From: Sipunculus nudus
Taxonomy: Eukaryota; Annelida; Sipuncula; Golfingiida; Sipunculidae
Assembly (NCBI GenBank): GCA_026874595.1
Contig: CM049320.1
Span: forward strand, 32,584,214 to 32,648,213
Direction of reading: 5' to 3'
Length of the DNA: 64,000 bases
The translations under genes and the position numbers were made by a program. The notes under the pieces are model-generated. The model did no database searches and was not told the origin of the DNA. It saw only the letters and a program-made list of their open reading frames with translations. This document shows, piece by piece, positions 23,101 to 36,800 of the stretch (positions are counted from its first letter, which is position 1; each line of letters begins with the position of its first letter).

Positions 23101-26100
23101 CACTTGTTTCCATAAAATCCTGAATGGCTGCACTGGAAATAGCATTTTAGTTAATGAATGAATGAATGCAGGTCAGAGGTCATTTGGATTTTAAATATTT
23201 TGGTTTCTATAGATGAGGAAGATTTCCTTGGCTTTTCATGCTATTTGTTACCCTGACTGTAAAAGCATGTACAGAACTTTACATCAAATATGTACATCAT
23301 TAAAATATAAACTTTGGTTCCTATTCATTGAATGCCCTGTCCAGTGAATGAGATAATTATTTTAATGAGCTAACTTCTGTCATTTAAAAGCTCTCTACTT
23401 AAAAGCATCAATGGGAATCCAAGTATATCCTTATATTTCACTTATATATTTGAAACTTTTATGATCTGCAGTACTTTTGAATTTTATAGCCATGTAAGTT
23501 TAATCTAGTGAGATTAATATAATAGCACACTAGGGATGATCGACAAAGCCAGTAGCTTGGGAGTTACAACCTACACAGACTTTTACCTCAAGCAAGTGTT
23601 CCATCAGTTATAGTGCCATTCCAGCCCTCTGACATTAGAGAGTTTACGACCAGCTTACTGGCTGTCAGAGTGCTGTTACATCCTCCAGCGAGGAGCACAC
23701 TTTAAGGCTCTATGAGGATACAAATATTTTCAACATTTCTGAAAATGGTCCATGGCCCACAGATACACTGTCAGTTGACATAAACCAAACTAATAGTTAG
23801 CTCTTTTACTATACTTTCTAACTACATCAAACATGAACAAAAAAAGTTCCATTTTGATTAAACATATTTGTAAAACCCCTCCATGTGTTTGTTGAATTTT
23901 TTGACCGCATGAATACAAGCATGGCTTGCATGAATTACTGGATGCAGCCAACTTATACGCGATATAGGAAATGACTCTGTACCATAGAGATGAAGTTTCA
24001 GTTTAGGGTATTAGTTCTCATGTAAATTCTCCTGTGTTCATTCATCATTCATAGCCTAATTTTAAGATTTTTGGCTGTCTACCACAATATAGATGGAATA
24101 TGATGAAAGACCACTGCAATGCATTCCTTGATATTGCTTGTATCACGACTTATGTAGGCTTACTAGCTGAACTATCATTGCCTACAGAATCGGTTTGCTA
24201 CGGCTACTTCAGTACACCTTGTTCATCTCAAAGGGTCAAGATACCTATTATGTGTATCAACACATGGATCAACCAATGTATCAGCATGTTTCTTTTTTTT
24301 CCCTTTGATATTATAGGATGAGAAAGGTACTGAGTACAGCTTACATTTCAGCCTGTTCAATGCCATGTTGTGTATCAACACATGTATTAATCAATGTATC
24401 AGCACGTTTTCCTTTGATATTACAGGATGAGAAAGGCACTGAGTACAGCTTACGTGTCAGCCTGTTTGATGCCACTTACAAGCAGTTCTTTGGTCGCACA
24501 TGGGTTGGCCCATCAATGCCAGCTCGCCTTGCTGGTCAGAGGTACAAGCTGGCGTACAATCAGGTAAGCAGGTTTTATCTTATATTCACTAGCATATGGT
24601 CAAATTAGGCAATTTTCCAAAATATACCTTACATACAAGCTGAAGTACAACCATGTAAACAGGTCATGCCCAACATGTACTCGCATAAAAAATCTTATTT
24701 ATACAACCACACACCCATACATTCATTCAAACAAATATAGAAAACACGGTCTCTCACTTATGTCATTTATAACAATGACCCAATGACCAGCTTGCAGATC
24801 CAAAATTAATGTCAATCATTCCAGGCATAAAAGTAAACAGAGTCCAAGTTTGCCTGGGTAAGGACATTAATATGTACTTGTTGGTTATTATAATGCATTA
24901 ATTAAAGGGACATAATCAGGAGCAGTATTATGCCTATTATTTCACACTATCAATTCAGTTTTGTTTATACAAAAGTTTCCCAGCAAAACCTTTCCAGTCT
25001 CATTTCCTTGCATTCAACTGTTTAACACCTAGTTATAGCCTGGCGTGTTGGTAAACACAGTCTGTTTACCATAACAAGACTGCTTGACCAGAGGTCCATT
25101 TAAGAGGGGCAACACACAGTGTTTCAGCCAGTGGGAACTTGTATTACATTTTTGAGCCAAGGCAGTCAGGGCATCTCCTGATTGGCAAGTGTTGTGGCTC
25201 CACGCAGCCCACGCAGTGTTTATGTTGACACCTGCGATCGCGCCTTGTTCACTGTTTTTAACACTCATTCACAGGAGTAAGTAAACGGTGTCAAGGCAAT
25301 AAATTTTGGCAGGTATAGATTTATTTTAAAGGGAAGAAGCTATTTTTTGTGTCAACTCAACATGCTTTACAGGTGATATGGCCCCTTTAACATTCCAGGG
25401 CACCAACTTTGAACACTGTCTTCCGCACAGGGTTTGTGTCTCCATATTGGAAGCTTTTTTAACTTGTATTTGTTTTGTTTGCATATCTATTGTTTGTGTT
25501 TATAAATGTAAACCAAAGGAATGAATTATTATATTAAGTTAATTTTTTTTAAACCTCCTCAGATGGAGTCTGTTTACAGCCTGCTTAATTCAGCAAGAAC
25601 TGAAGTCTTCATTAAAATTTAATTTTTATTCATTTATAATTGTATCCGCCAAAACGAAGATCTGACTCTGGACTACTGGACTGATTTTTCCGAAACTTAC
25701 ACAAATTATTGGGTCACATGTGAACTGGTGCCTAACCAAGTGACCTTGACCTCTGACCTTTCCTCTCCGCCCAGCGTCCGTTTGTGCATCTTTTTCCACA
25801 CATAAACCCACATATCTCGGGAACCGTTTGACCGATCAGGAAAAAAATTTTACACAAATGTAGCCCTTGGATAGCTTTATAGCATACACAAAAAAAGGTG
25901 GCGCAAACTGCAACCATGTTTGCACAGTGTCCATCTGTTCATCTGCCTTGGGTTAAAATCACTCATATCTCTGCAGTGGTTTGACTAATTCACCTAAAAT
26001 TTGGCATGCATATACATCCTAGAGAGCTTTCTTGATTTTATGACAGGTGGCGCCACCTACATTCACGTTAACACTGCAGACATCCAAGCTCATATCTCAG

Positions 26101-29100
26101 AAACTGTTTGACCAATCAGGAAAAAAATTTTACACAAATGTAGCCCTTGGATAGCTTTATAACATACACAAAAATGGTGGCGCCACCTGCAGCCATTTTG
26201 CACAGCGTCCATCTGTTTGTCTGCCTTAGGTTAAAATCACTCATATCTATGCAGTGGTTTGACCAAATTACCTGAAAGTCAGCATACGTATACATCCCGC
26301 AAAGCTTTCTTGATTTTATGACAGGTGGCGCCACCTACATTCACGTTCACACTGTAGACATCCATGCTTATATCTCTGGACTTGTTCAATCAATCAGGAA
26401 AAAAATTTTACAGAAATGTAGCTCTTGGATAGCTTTATAACATACACAAAAATGGTTGCGCCACCTGCAGCCATTTTGCACAGCGTGCATCTGTTTGTCT
26501 GCCTTAGGTTAAAATCACTCATATCTATGCAGTGGTTTGACCAAATTACCTGAAAGTCAGCATACGTATACATCCCGCATAGCTTTCTTGATTTTATGAT
26601 AGGTGGCGCCACCTACATTCACGTTCACGCTGCAGACATTAATGCTTATATCTCCGGAACCGTTTAACCAATCAGGAAAAAAAATTTACACAAATGTAGC
26701 CCTTGGATAGCTTTATAACATACACAAAAATGGTGGCGCCACCTGCAGCCATTTTTGCACAACGTCCATCTGTTTATCTGCTGTGGGATAAAATCACTCA
26801 TATCTCTGCAGTGGTTTGACTTTTCCACATGAAATTTTGCATGTGTATACATCTTGGATAGTTTCTCGTTCAAATAACAGGTGGCGCCACCTACAATCAT
26901 GTTTATGTGGCAGAGATCAATTCTAATATGTAACACATGTAACTCTATTTCCCCTTGCCACTCAGTCCATGCCTCACTTCACCCGTCCTTCTCTGATTTT
27001 GGCGGATACACGTCGACCGTATTCTAGTTGGAAATGTTATCAGCTGGGGCAAAGGAATGAGAGCTATATTTCTCCTTTTTTTTCCTCAGATCTGTTTGAA
27101 TGTGGTTTATGTTTTGGATACCCTTAAGGATTGTGCCTATTTGTACATGTAAAGATTTGTTAATTTATCAGATTTAAGATTAGATTTTAGTATTACATTT
27201 TGTAAAATACAAAATACTGATGTTTAGCAAATTAAAAGATGCTGTAAAATCTCGTATTTAAGTACGATGAAACCTCTCCTAGTGGGTAATTCCATAAAGT
27301 GGGCATTTCAGTATAGTGGGCAGTTTTTGAAAGTCCTGATTTTCTCACTCTTAATATTTATGTTACAGTCATGACCACAATATAGTGGGCACCTCTTTAA
27401 AGTGGACAGTTTGCCCCAGTCTCAAGGGTGCCCACATGATATAGGTTTCTCTGTAGTTATGTTTTGGGACAAATAAATTATTTTAAAGTCAGGGCTCAGT
27501 TATTCTCTTAATCCTTTTTATTTCAGTACAAAAAAAGGTTTCTATGTAGATTGACCTGTATAACATATATGATATAAGCTCTTCAATTATTATGATTATG
27601 CAATAAGATAGTAAAACACCTGTGACCTTTGTTAATAGTTAAATTATATTCATTAATAGTTGAAATATAAATATTTCATAATTAAAGGTTATTCTGATAA
27701 ATAATAATTTAAAATTTACAATAAATAAAGCTCGTGAAGTTTTATTAGGAAGACACTTCAACTTGGAAAATGGATGAAGTGCCCACGTTAGCTGGGGAAA
27801 AGCGCCCACTTTACAGAATATAGAGGTCCCCACATTAGCTAAACATAATAAAAAGAAGAAAAAAATGGGACTGGCCAAAAGTGCCCACTTTATAGAGGTG
27901 CCCAGTAAGAGAGGTTCGACTGTATATTAATGCCGAAATGAACTTTGTATTGCAGAGCTTGTACTTTCACACTGCACTCAATGACACCAGCATCATGGCA
28001 GTGGTTGAGGTGGTGGCTAGCACACCATCTGGTGGAGGGAAGGTGAAGCAGTCCAGCTGTGGCTGGGGATTGTTCCGCATCTTTAAGTACGAAGGAGACA
28101 TGCCTGATTTTGCCGGCAACAAAGCTGCACCAACCTTCAAGTAAGTCATCACCACAAAATTAATTTTTCTTAGGCCAAAAAAAATAAAAGGTATGGTTCT
28201 CAGGCACTGGTCGCATCAATTTTAAACCTCCGCATCCAAAATTTTTGTTTTGATTTTCAATAGGAACTTGCTAATTTTGAGCTGCAGCCACTCAGACATT
28301 TCTTTCAAGAAGATAAAATCATACAATTTCCTTTGTTTTGTAGTGCTTTAACTTGTTTAGCAAAATAAATCTGTTATTATCATGCTTTACCCTTATCATT
28401 TGACATTTTTATCGAATCATACCAAAACATTTTTTTTAAAAATGCAAGCGCATATTGATTTATAAAAAAAAGTGCCTGAATACCATACCTTTTTTTATTT
28501 TGACCTTAAAGATTATTTTTCCCTACAGTATTTAAATGACGACATATCTATAATTCTTTACCTTAAGTATGTTCATCTGAAGAGATCCATTTCAGTTTAG
28601 CACTACATGATAGTGCTGTAACACTCGCTTTCTGTCCGTGTTTAACCTGGTGTCTACCACACCTGCTGATTTTTTATGAAAATCACCCTTGTTTGTGAGT
28701 GATACACAGCTGTAGGGCACAGGCTTTCCATTAAGCCTTCAGAGCCTTCACCCTGAATACATATTTATTGTTTCAAAACAATACATCCACACAGAGGATG
28801 AATATGAAGTAGTTTCTTCATTGTTTTATCATTGCAGCGTATGTTTATATGGATTCATCTGGTTTACTATAGTCTGTCCCAAAACCCGTGTCCGCATATT
28901 TTTTTGCGATAATTATTTTAAAAATATTATTTAAAAATGTCCTTTGGCCTGAAGTAGATAAACGGATATTCTGCCGATTTTGTGTAAAGAAGTTATATAT
29001 CATGTAAAATGTATTAACTTTGCGACTCTTTTGCGTTATTTATGCTGAAATACTGTGAATGGCGTCTTCCCAGCACTGCTGGACAGTACATTCCTCCATG

Positions 29101-32100
29101 TTACACTTTCCATGTCTATGGCTGAGTTTGGTGTTTGTTAGACAACATTGAGGTCACAAAGACGTCACAGTGATCGGTCACGCATCACCTTCAATTGACT
29201 GACGTCATAAGTTTGACTTGCTTGTTTATTATCAGTTCTCAGGCAAGGAATAAGTTGTAAACGCTGTTTGCACAGGTAGTTGGCAGAATAGCTCCTGCAA
29301 CCTTTAGACAAGAAAGGTTTACACTGCTTTACTTGTATAAAAAGTTATCCCGGAAAAACATGAGGACACGGGTACTGGGAGGGACTATAGTGGTAGAAAT
29401 TGGTTTTAAAATCATTACCAGTGTTTGAAAACTAAAAAGACTGATAATTGATTATTAATGGATTATTTTATGTACTTTCTATATTACCTTGAAATTTGTT
29501 GCATACTAGTTCCTAAAATACTGAACCCCATAAACAGTGTGACATGTAAATCAGTTTTCATAATGAAACCATCAGTCCACTCGCATCTGAGGTTGACTTG
29601 CTGTTGGACAACTGTTCCCTGTGCAATTTCCATTTGATGCTGATTGAATCTTTGTGTTTGTATATCTCTGACATGTTTCTTTAGATTTTTTGCATGTGCA
29701 TATATCATCGCTTTTAATTGACTATGCAAAAATGCTATGGATTTAATCAATATTGAAAGAAAAAGACCAGTCATTGATTGAATTGATTAATCAGCACATC
29801 ACTATGGTTTACTCAGTCTAAATGTAAGAAGAACAAGTTTTTACTGCCAGAAGTCACAATGCATCTGAGCTCAATATTGTGCTTGCTTTACTAGAGGTGA
29901 CATCTATGGGCAAATAGAGGGAATAAAAATGTCGATAATGCAGTTTAATCTAGACATAAAAATATTGCAACATATGAACCTGCTTTTTCTACAAATGTCA
30001 AAGACAAGTCGTATCATGGTGTATATATATGTAAATCAAGTTAGCCTACATTGTCCACAGTCATTTGTGAGCATATGCAAAAATTGAATTTTTTTTTTTT
30101 CAGAATGAACTTGTACCACGGTTCACCTCGTGCCCTGCTATTTATTGATGAGCCAGTCGAAGGTGAGTATTTTAGGCAGCTGTTTTGTTTACAAGTAACA
30201 AAGGACAACAGATCTTAAAGGGGCCTATTTTGATATCTGATGTCTGTTAACTAAAGATAATCTTTTGACATTTTTAGCGAACCTGTTAGCTTATGCGATG
30301 GTGTTGCGTCGTCCGGCGTCCGTCAAATTTGTTCAAATGGTCTCAGTTCAGTGACTTTTGGCTAAGTTATGGGAAGCTGAATTTAGTCATATGCCATGAC
30401 CGCCCATTTTAGCTAAGTGGCTACAAAATCTTCTTCTCAAAAACCACTGGGCCAAATTCTTAAATCTTGCCATTAATTATCCTTAGATGTTGATAATTCA
30501 AGTTTATTCAAATGGTCTCAGTTCAGTGACTTTTGGCTGAGTTATGGGAAGCTGAGTTTAGTCATATGCCATAACAGCCAATGTAAGCTAAGTGGCTACA
30601 AAAATCTTCTTCTCAAAAACCACTGGTCCAAATCCTTAAATCTCACACATTAATTATCCTTAGATGTTGATAATTCAAGTTTGTTCAAATGGTCTCAGTT
30701 CAGTGACTTTTGGCTAAGTTATGGGAAAGTAAATTTAGTCATATGCCATAACAGCCCATGTTAGCTAATTGGCTACAAAAATCTTCTTCTCAAAAACCAC
30801 TGGGCCAAATTCTTAAATCTCATACATTAATTATCCTTAGAAGTTGATAATTCAAGTTTGTTCAAATGGTTTTGGTTCAATGATTTTTGGCTGAGCTATG
30901 GGAAGCTGAACTTTGCCATTTTGCTGTATTTTCCCATATGAGTTATAAACCTACAAAACGTTTTTCGACTGATGATACTGAGGCCAGTTTGTTTAATATT
31001 TTGCAAGAATAATTCCCTGAATCATTCTAATAATAATTGTCTTTTATGGTTCCAAAACATGAATTTTGGCTGAATTATAAAGATTGAATTGAGTCATTTT
31101 ACCATATATGTTAGCTGTTTGAAGCAGATACATCTAGCCTAGCACCAGTTTATCAGCATCCATTACATCATGCCTCTAGACATTTAGATTTCAGAATATC
31201 TATGGAAAATATTGGCAACAGATCAAGAGTTCATTCAGTGCAGCCAGATTTAGGTCAAGAGTTCAATCAGTGCAGCCAAGCACAAGGCATGTGATCACCT
31301 CATGGGCAGCATGTGATCATTTCATGGGTAGCATGTGATCACCTCATGTTCATTCAGAGCAGCCAGGTACAGGTCAAAAGTTCACTCAGTCTAGCCAGGT
31401 GCAGGTCAAGAGTTCACTCAGTGCAGTAGCCTGAGCCAGTAATTTGTCACAGTACACTCGGGGCAACAGCCTTTCTCACCTAAGCCTGGTCAGCCCCGTG
31501 CATCAGACTCAAGGTAAGTTTGATGTATTGGCCTGATATTCTGACATATGTGTCTTTAATGGCTTTTTCGTTCACAAGATAGGTGTTGTCATCTACAATG
31601 ACATTTGCAAAGTGTATGTGCCTGCTTAATTCTACGGAAGAATTTGATATATCAGCCTGAAATGGGGCATATTTATACATGTCAAATAGCTTTGTCGTAT
31701 ACAAGACTTATGGTGCCACCTACAATAATTTTTGTGTTGTGTGCACCAATGCCAGAATTTCAGCAGTGATGTTTGTGTTTTGTTTCTTGTTCAAAATGTT
31801 TAGTACTTGCATTGTTCATATATATGAAAAGTAGTGGTTCAGCATTGAAGTGTTATACCTGGTGTATATCCATATGCACAGGTTCGCATTAGGCCTGTAG
31901 GCCTTGTTATAAAAATAGACCAGAAAACACTAATCCAACCTCACACAGGCTACACAGTTTGTTTATTTTCATGTGTTTATAAGAAGTGGGGGGCTTGCAA
32001 AATTATGAACAGTTATGCAACGGGGGTTTTACAACTAGTGACCATTCAACTTCTACATACTGTGGTGAGCTTCACATTCGCAAAGCTGATATTTTCATGA

Positions 32101-33735
32101 TTTCTCCATTTTGAATGTTTCACGAGGGTTTCATTTTGCAGTCACCCATCAAACTTATGAAAATTGAAATCTAAGTACAGCGGTATTTGTATTTTTAGCT
32201 CAGCTGACTATAAGTCATCTGAGCTATAGTCGTGGTCTTTTGTCCGTCGTCCGGCCGTTAACAGGGCACATTTTAAAACCGTTGGACCTACGAATCCAAA
32301 ATTCTGCATACCAATAGATGTCCCCAAAATCTCCTACCATACCAAATATTGGGTCATTAGGACTTCGTTCCTTCGAGATATTAAGGAAAAACCTCCGTTT
32401 TCCATAAAAAAGCCATTGTTACACTTCAAAGCTGCCTAATATCAAAACCACTGATGTTTTTGATCATATTTAGTATTCATATTTTTCCATACATTTTCTG
32501 TGCACATACCAAAAATTAGGTTAGTATTGGGTATTATTTTGAAGTTATGGGCCCAAATATAATGCAGTTTCTTAAAAATAAGGAAATATATTTGCTCACT
32601 TAACATAATATTACTGAGGCTGGAGACTTTTTTTTTTTAGGAATATAACTTTATTTAATCAAGGTTCAATTGTTTACCCAAAATAAGATCTGAATTTTTC
32701 AAATTTTTCAAGTTATTAGCATAAATAAAAAATCAGTACCTTAAATTTTGTCCAACTTTGGCTATGGCACGTTTTTTTCCTGTAAGCACTGTTGATTTAA
32801 TTTTCACAGCATATATACATAAGGATTTAATCTTTTAAAATCTGAAATTTCAAAGGAATTGTTTGAAAAGAGTAGCTTTTATTCAAGTTTTCATACACCA
32901 TGTCAAGTGTTGTTTACATCTGGCCCACCTAGTAATACAGTCTTCACTTGCATTATGTAACCCACCCCAGGCAGCTTGCCTTGGCTTAGCTTGGCAACTA
33001 CTAGCAGGCTTCCCCTCTGCCCTGCACTCCCATCCCCCCCCCCCCCCAGCTGGTGCATAAACTAGATGAATGTTATAATTTTCTGTATTTTATCTTATTT
33101 TTGGCTATGCTACATTTTAGATTTTGTATTGTACCACCAGGGTTACAATGATTAAAGTGCACATTTAATTGTGTCCACAAAGTGATGTATTGCTATGAAA
33201 GTGTGGATGTTCATCAGAGTGCTCATTAAAGATTTTAATTTGTTTGACTTATAACTCATGGTTGTATCAGTTGTTACATGATACTGGCTAAATAATCAAA
33301 ATTTATATTGCTGATCCTTTAGTTCAGTTCATAAAATTAAACATTCCCAACTCCAGTTTGTTCCTGGTATAATATATTGGGTGTTTTGATCCTTGGATTA
33401 ATTTTAACACATATATTAGTTTCATAGTTGAGAATACTTTTCTTTTTTCCTGATACCATTTAAAAAAATAAAAATATTTTAATTTTTCCTGTTAGTGCTG
33501 TGGATTTTATTTTCACAGCATGTACACATTAGCATTTCATCTGTTAAAATCTGAAACTAATTGATCAAAAACTGTAGATTTTATTCAAGTTTCCAGGTAC
33601 CAAGTCTTCATTGTTTACATCAGGTCAGTATAAATGCAGTGTACTGGGCAGTTATATAACACCTTCAGGTCTGACCTACTGCCACTGTGAGTGTCTGGGT
33701 CAGGCTGGGTCAGGCAGTAATTACCAGAGAGCCTC

Positions 33736-33768
<33 letters not shown>

Positions 33769-33786
33769 GGCAGTCCAGCTCTCTCT

Positions 33787-33823
<37 letters not shown>

Positions 33824-36800
33824 TTCTTACCCTTATTGCCTCCCTTCCTCCCTCAATCCCATTCTGTTGACAGGTACTATAAACTAGAAACATTAACTAT
33901 AAATGTTGATGCAATTTAGAAAAGTGAATCAACTGAAATATTCACAATCACATGTATGTTATACTGTAAATTTATAGTAACATTCGTAAACCTGGATAAA
34001 AATTATGTAATGAAAAAAAGGAATAAATGCAAATATTGTTATTTTTTATTGGCTTAGTAGAATGGGGAAAAAAATGATTTGCTTTGTTTCTCCATCTTTC
34101 TGTCTGTTTTAAATATTTAATGTTCATGAAAAAACTTTTTTTTTATAAGCACTGTTGAATTAAATTTCATATCCTGTATGTATATGTGTTGTAACTCTCA
34201 CCATTCCCTTCTTCATCCCACTGAGGCTTTGCTCCTTGGCACTGTGAACAATAGTTCTATGGCTATAGCATAAAATTTAATAATTAAAGAAAATATCTAC
34301 AGAGAGACAGAGGCGTTGTAACTCTGATCATAGCACAACACCCCCCCCCCCCCCCCCCATCAAGTCATTGCACCTGTGGAGTGGGGACGTTATGGCAACT
34401 GTATACATATCATAAAATTGATGAAAAAGGTTCACCAAATAAATTGGATCTCATCAGACAAATGTGTAAACTGTTGAACTGTCAACAGCTTATCAAAAAG
34501 GTAACCAATGGAAAGGCATGGTCAGATCTCAATATTATTTGCAACATTTTCTTCAATCATATAAACCAACCATGACCCAAATTACCTCTTCCTCTCAAAC
34601 TTTATCTACAATTCATCATATTTTTAATATTTTTTACCTTCTAGGTGATTCAGTAATGTTGACCATTTGTCCTTAGGTACCTATGTACATGCCAGAAATT
34701 ATGTCAATATTGTGTAATATGTAGACGTGGGGGTCATAAAAATAATGTACCTTGTCAAGACCGATCTTGTCAAGATATCATGTCATACAGTCACAAATTC
34801 ATAAATCCCCTCATCAGCATAGTTAATCATAACCTTGTATCTGTAAAATTGAAAGCTTGCAGTTTTCCATACACTATAGATCCTTCAGCAAATAGCCTTA
34901 TCATCATTATACCACTGCTTAGTATACTGTCATTGCATTCATATTTTCTCAAATAAATTGTTTTTTTCGACCCCTCCCAAATAAATAAAAAATAAACCAC
35001 TATATTTTACTCCATATTAATCCATCAGTCAGATTATTTCATATATCATTTACTCACATATTACATTATATTCCTTTATGAAAGCCTAACATGACCGTGA
35101 TATTCATAAGCTTTTTCTACTCAATATAGTAAAACAATGGTGCTACATTTATAGTCCTATCATGATCAGCTGAGCGCAGTGACCCATGGGTCCCTTGTTT
35201 ATAAAATAAGAATAAATCCCACAATACCACACTCATCTCTGTTAGAGTCATTGTATTATGACCTGTGTCACAGTCTATGTTTTGAAAATATTATCGCGCG
35301 TTTGCATGAGCCAGTTCAATACTATCCGTCAGTTAGGTTGTTGAATAATAAACTGGGTTTCCACATGTATGATAACTAGTCCTTGGTACAGATGCATCAT
35401 ACCTCTTGCTCATCTTAGTTAATGGGGCATCTAATTTCAGAGGGTTTCATATTCGTGATTGTTACCAATTTTCCAATGTCATGAAATTAAAATCTTGCGA
35501 AAAAAAGGCAACCACAGCCACCATAGGTTTGTCAACATAGCTGTGTTAACTAACAGCTTGTAGAGAAAAAAGCACATACATCTGTAGCAGAGGTGTTATA
35601 AGAACTTTTCCTAATAGGAATTACTGGTACCTGGAGTTCACTTATACAAATGCAGAATAAACCAGAAATCATATGCAGTGGAACCCCGCCTTGCGACCAC
35701 CCCACAATTGCGACCACCCCACAATTATGACCACTTTGCTTGGTCCCAAATTTTTTTAGTTTATTTATGTTTAAAAATGACTCAAAATTACGACCACCCC
35801 TTAATTCAGAATTACGACCAGATATCCTGGCCCCAGCGCTAATGCTACCCTGCAAATGCGACCACCGCTGAGAAGTACTGAAACAACTTTTGTCACGAGT
35901 CAATGGCTGCGCCTTGTCACAGGCACCTTAACGAAAGATTTAAGAGGGTAACAAGGGTTCCCAACCCTAGTGTAACCCTTCCTGACTCGGTGTCCGCACT
36001 GAGACTCATTGAGGCGTAAGTTGTAGATCAAAGAGGGTACTAACGGCTGATTACCTAATGAGCCGGTCTGCCTGGCTAACTGCCCTGGGGTCTTGGGCTA
36101 GCGATGGTAATTGCCCCTCAGTGATCACCTGTATTACAGCTACCAAAAGTACGGGGGTGAGAGCTTAATATTTTTACTCATCACACAATGTTCGATCCTC
36201 ATTGGTCAAATTAATGATTTAGTTAATCCTATATGTGCTCATACCTTACTCACACTGAGTATTGAGCAGTCAGTCAAATGTATAAATACAATGCTTGCAT
36301 TGGGACAAATCCGTTGTCTTGCCTTATCAGATAAATCGCTGTCAGTTTATTTCTCTGCTGGTTCAGTTTGCGTTTAAATTGCTTGCTTTTGTGCGACCAT
36401 GCCTCGGAAAGAGCGCTTCTTGAAGAAGAAAGTGGTGTTAATCAAGGCGGAAACACCAGGATGCAGTCAGCGCCAACTGGCTAAGCAGTTAAGCATCGGT
36501 AAAACTCAAGTGCACGCAATATATACTCAGGCAGTGGGCTAAAAATATGACAGACAGATTTTGTTATATTTCACATTAAAGATATGCAATATATACAAAC
36601 TGATACACATTAAACATCGCCGTGATATATGCGACCAAGGTAAGAGTTTCACAAATACGACCACCCCCAAATTACGACCACTTTGCTCAGTCCCCAGGGT
36701 GGTCGTAATTGTGGGGTTCCACTGTAATTCTATAGAGAAGGCAGGTGAACAGATGGCTTTAATGATGAAAAATCAGATGCATGCAAAACCAGTCTATCTT

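Larger units (their letters stand above)
32062..35519. mobile_element. TIR element with CTGTGGT ends, itself interrupted
   Basis: CTGTGGTGAGCTTCACATTC, then GCAAAGC, at the left is inverse to TCTTGCGAAAAAAAGGCAAC, then CACAG, at the right; both flank gaps in the TTAA MITE. A Helentron-like element occupies 32197-35200 inside it. No clear target duplication was seen. Confidence 0.6.
30219..36758. mobile_element. TTAA-flanked MITE expanded by nested insertions (most of intron 4)
   Basis: TTAA at 30215-30218 and 36759-36762 brackets AGGGGCCTATTTTGATATC at the left and CAGGTGAACAGATGGCT at the right. Pieces collinear with the uninterrupted copies at 37935-38386 and 51408-51803 are found at 30219-30275, 31909-32060, 35520-35675 and 36725-36758. 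These sum to about 400 bp, the size of an intact element. The gaps are later insertions, listed separately. Confidence 0.8.

Noticed and set aside
26116-26936. Three nearly identical minus-strand open frames (72-90 codons)
   Set aside because: They are successive units of the Helitron-like array read in the same frame, with no conserved domain; the unit repeats at 278 bp and the identity extends through non-coding parts equally.
33611-33919. Leu/Ser-rich open frame that looks like a signal peptide or membrane protein
   Set aside because: It is the (CT)n microsatellite; the other strand gives an equally long Arg/Glu frame.
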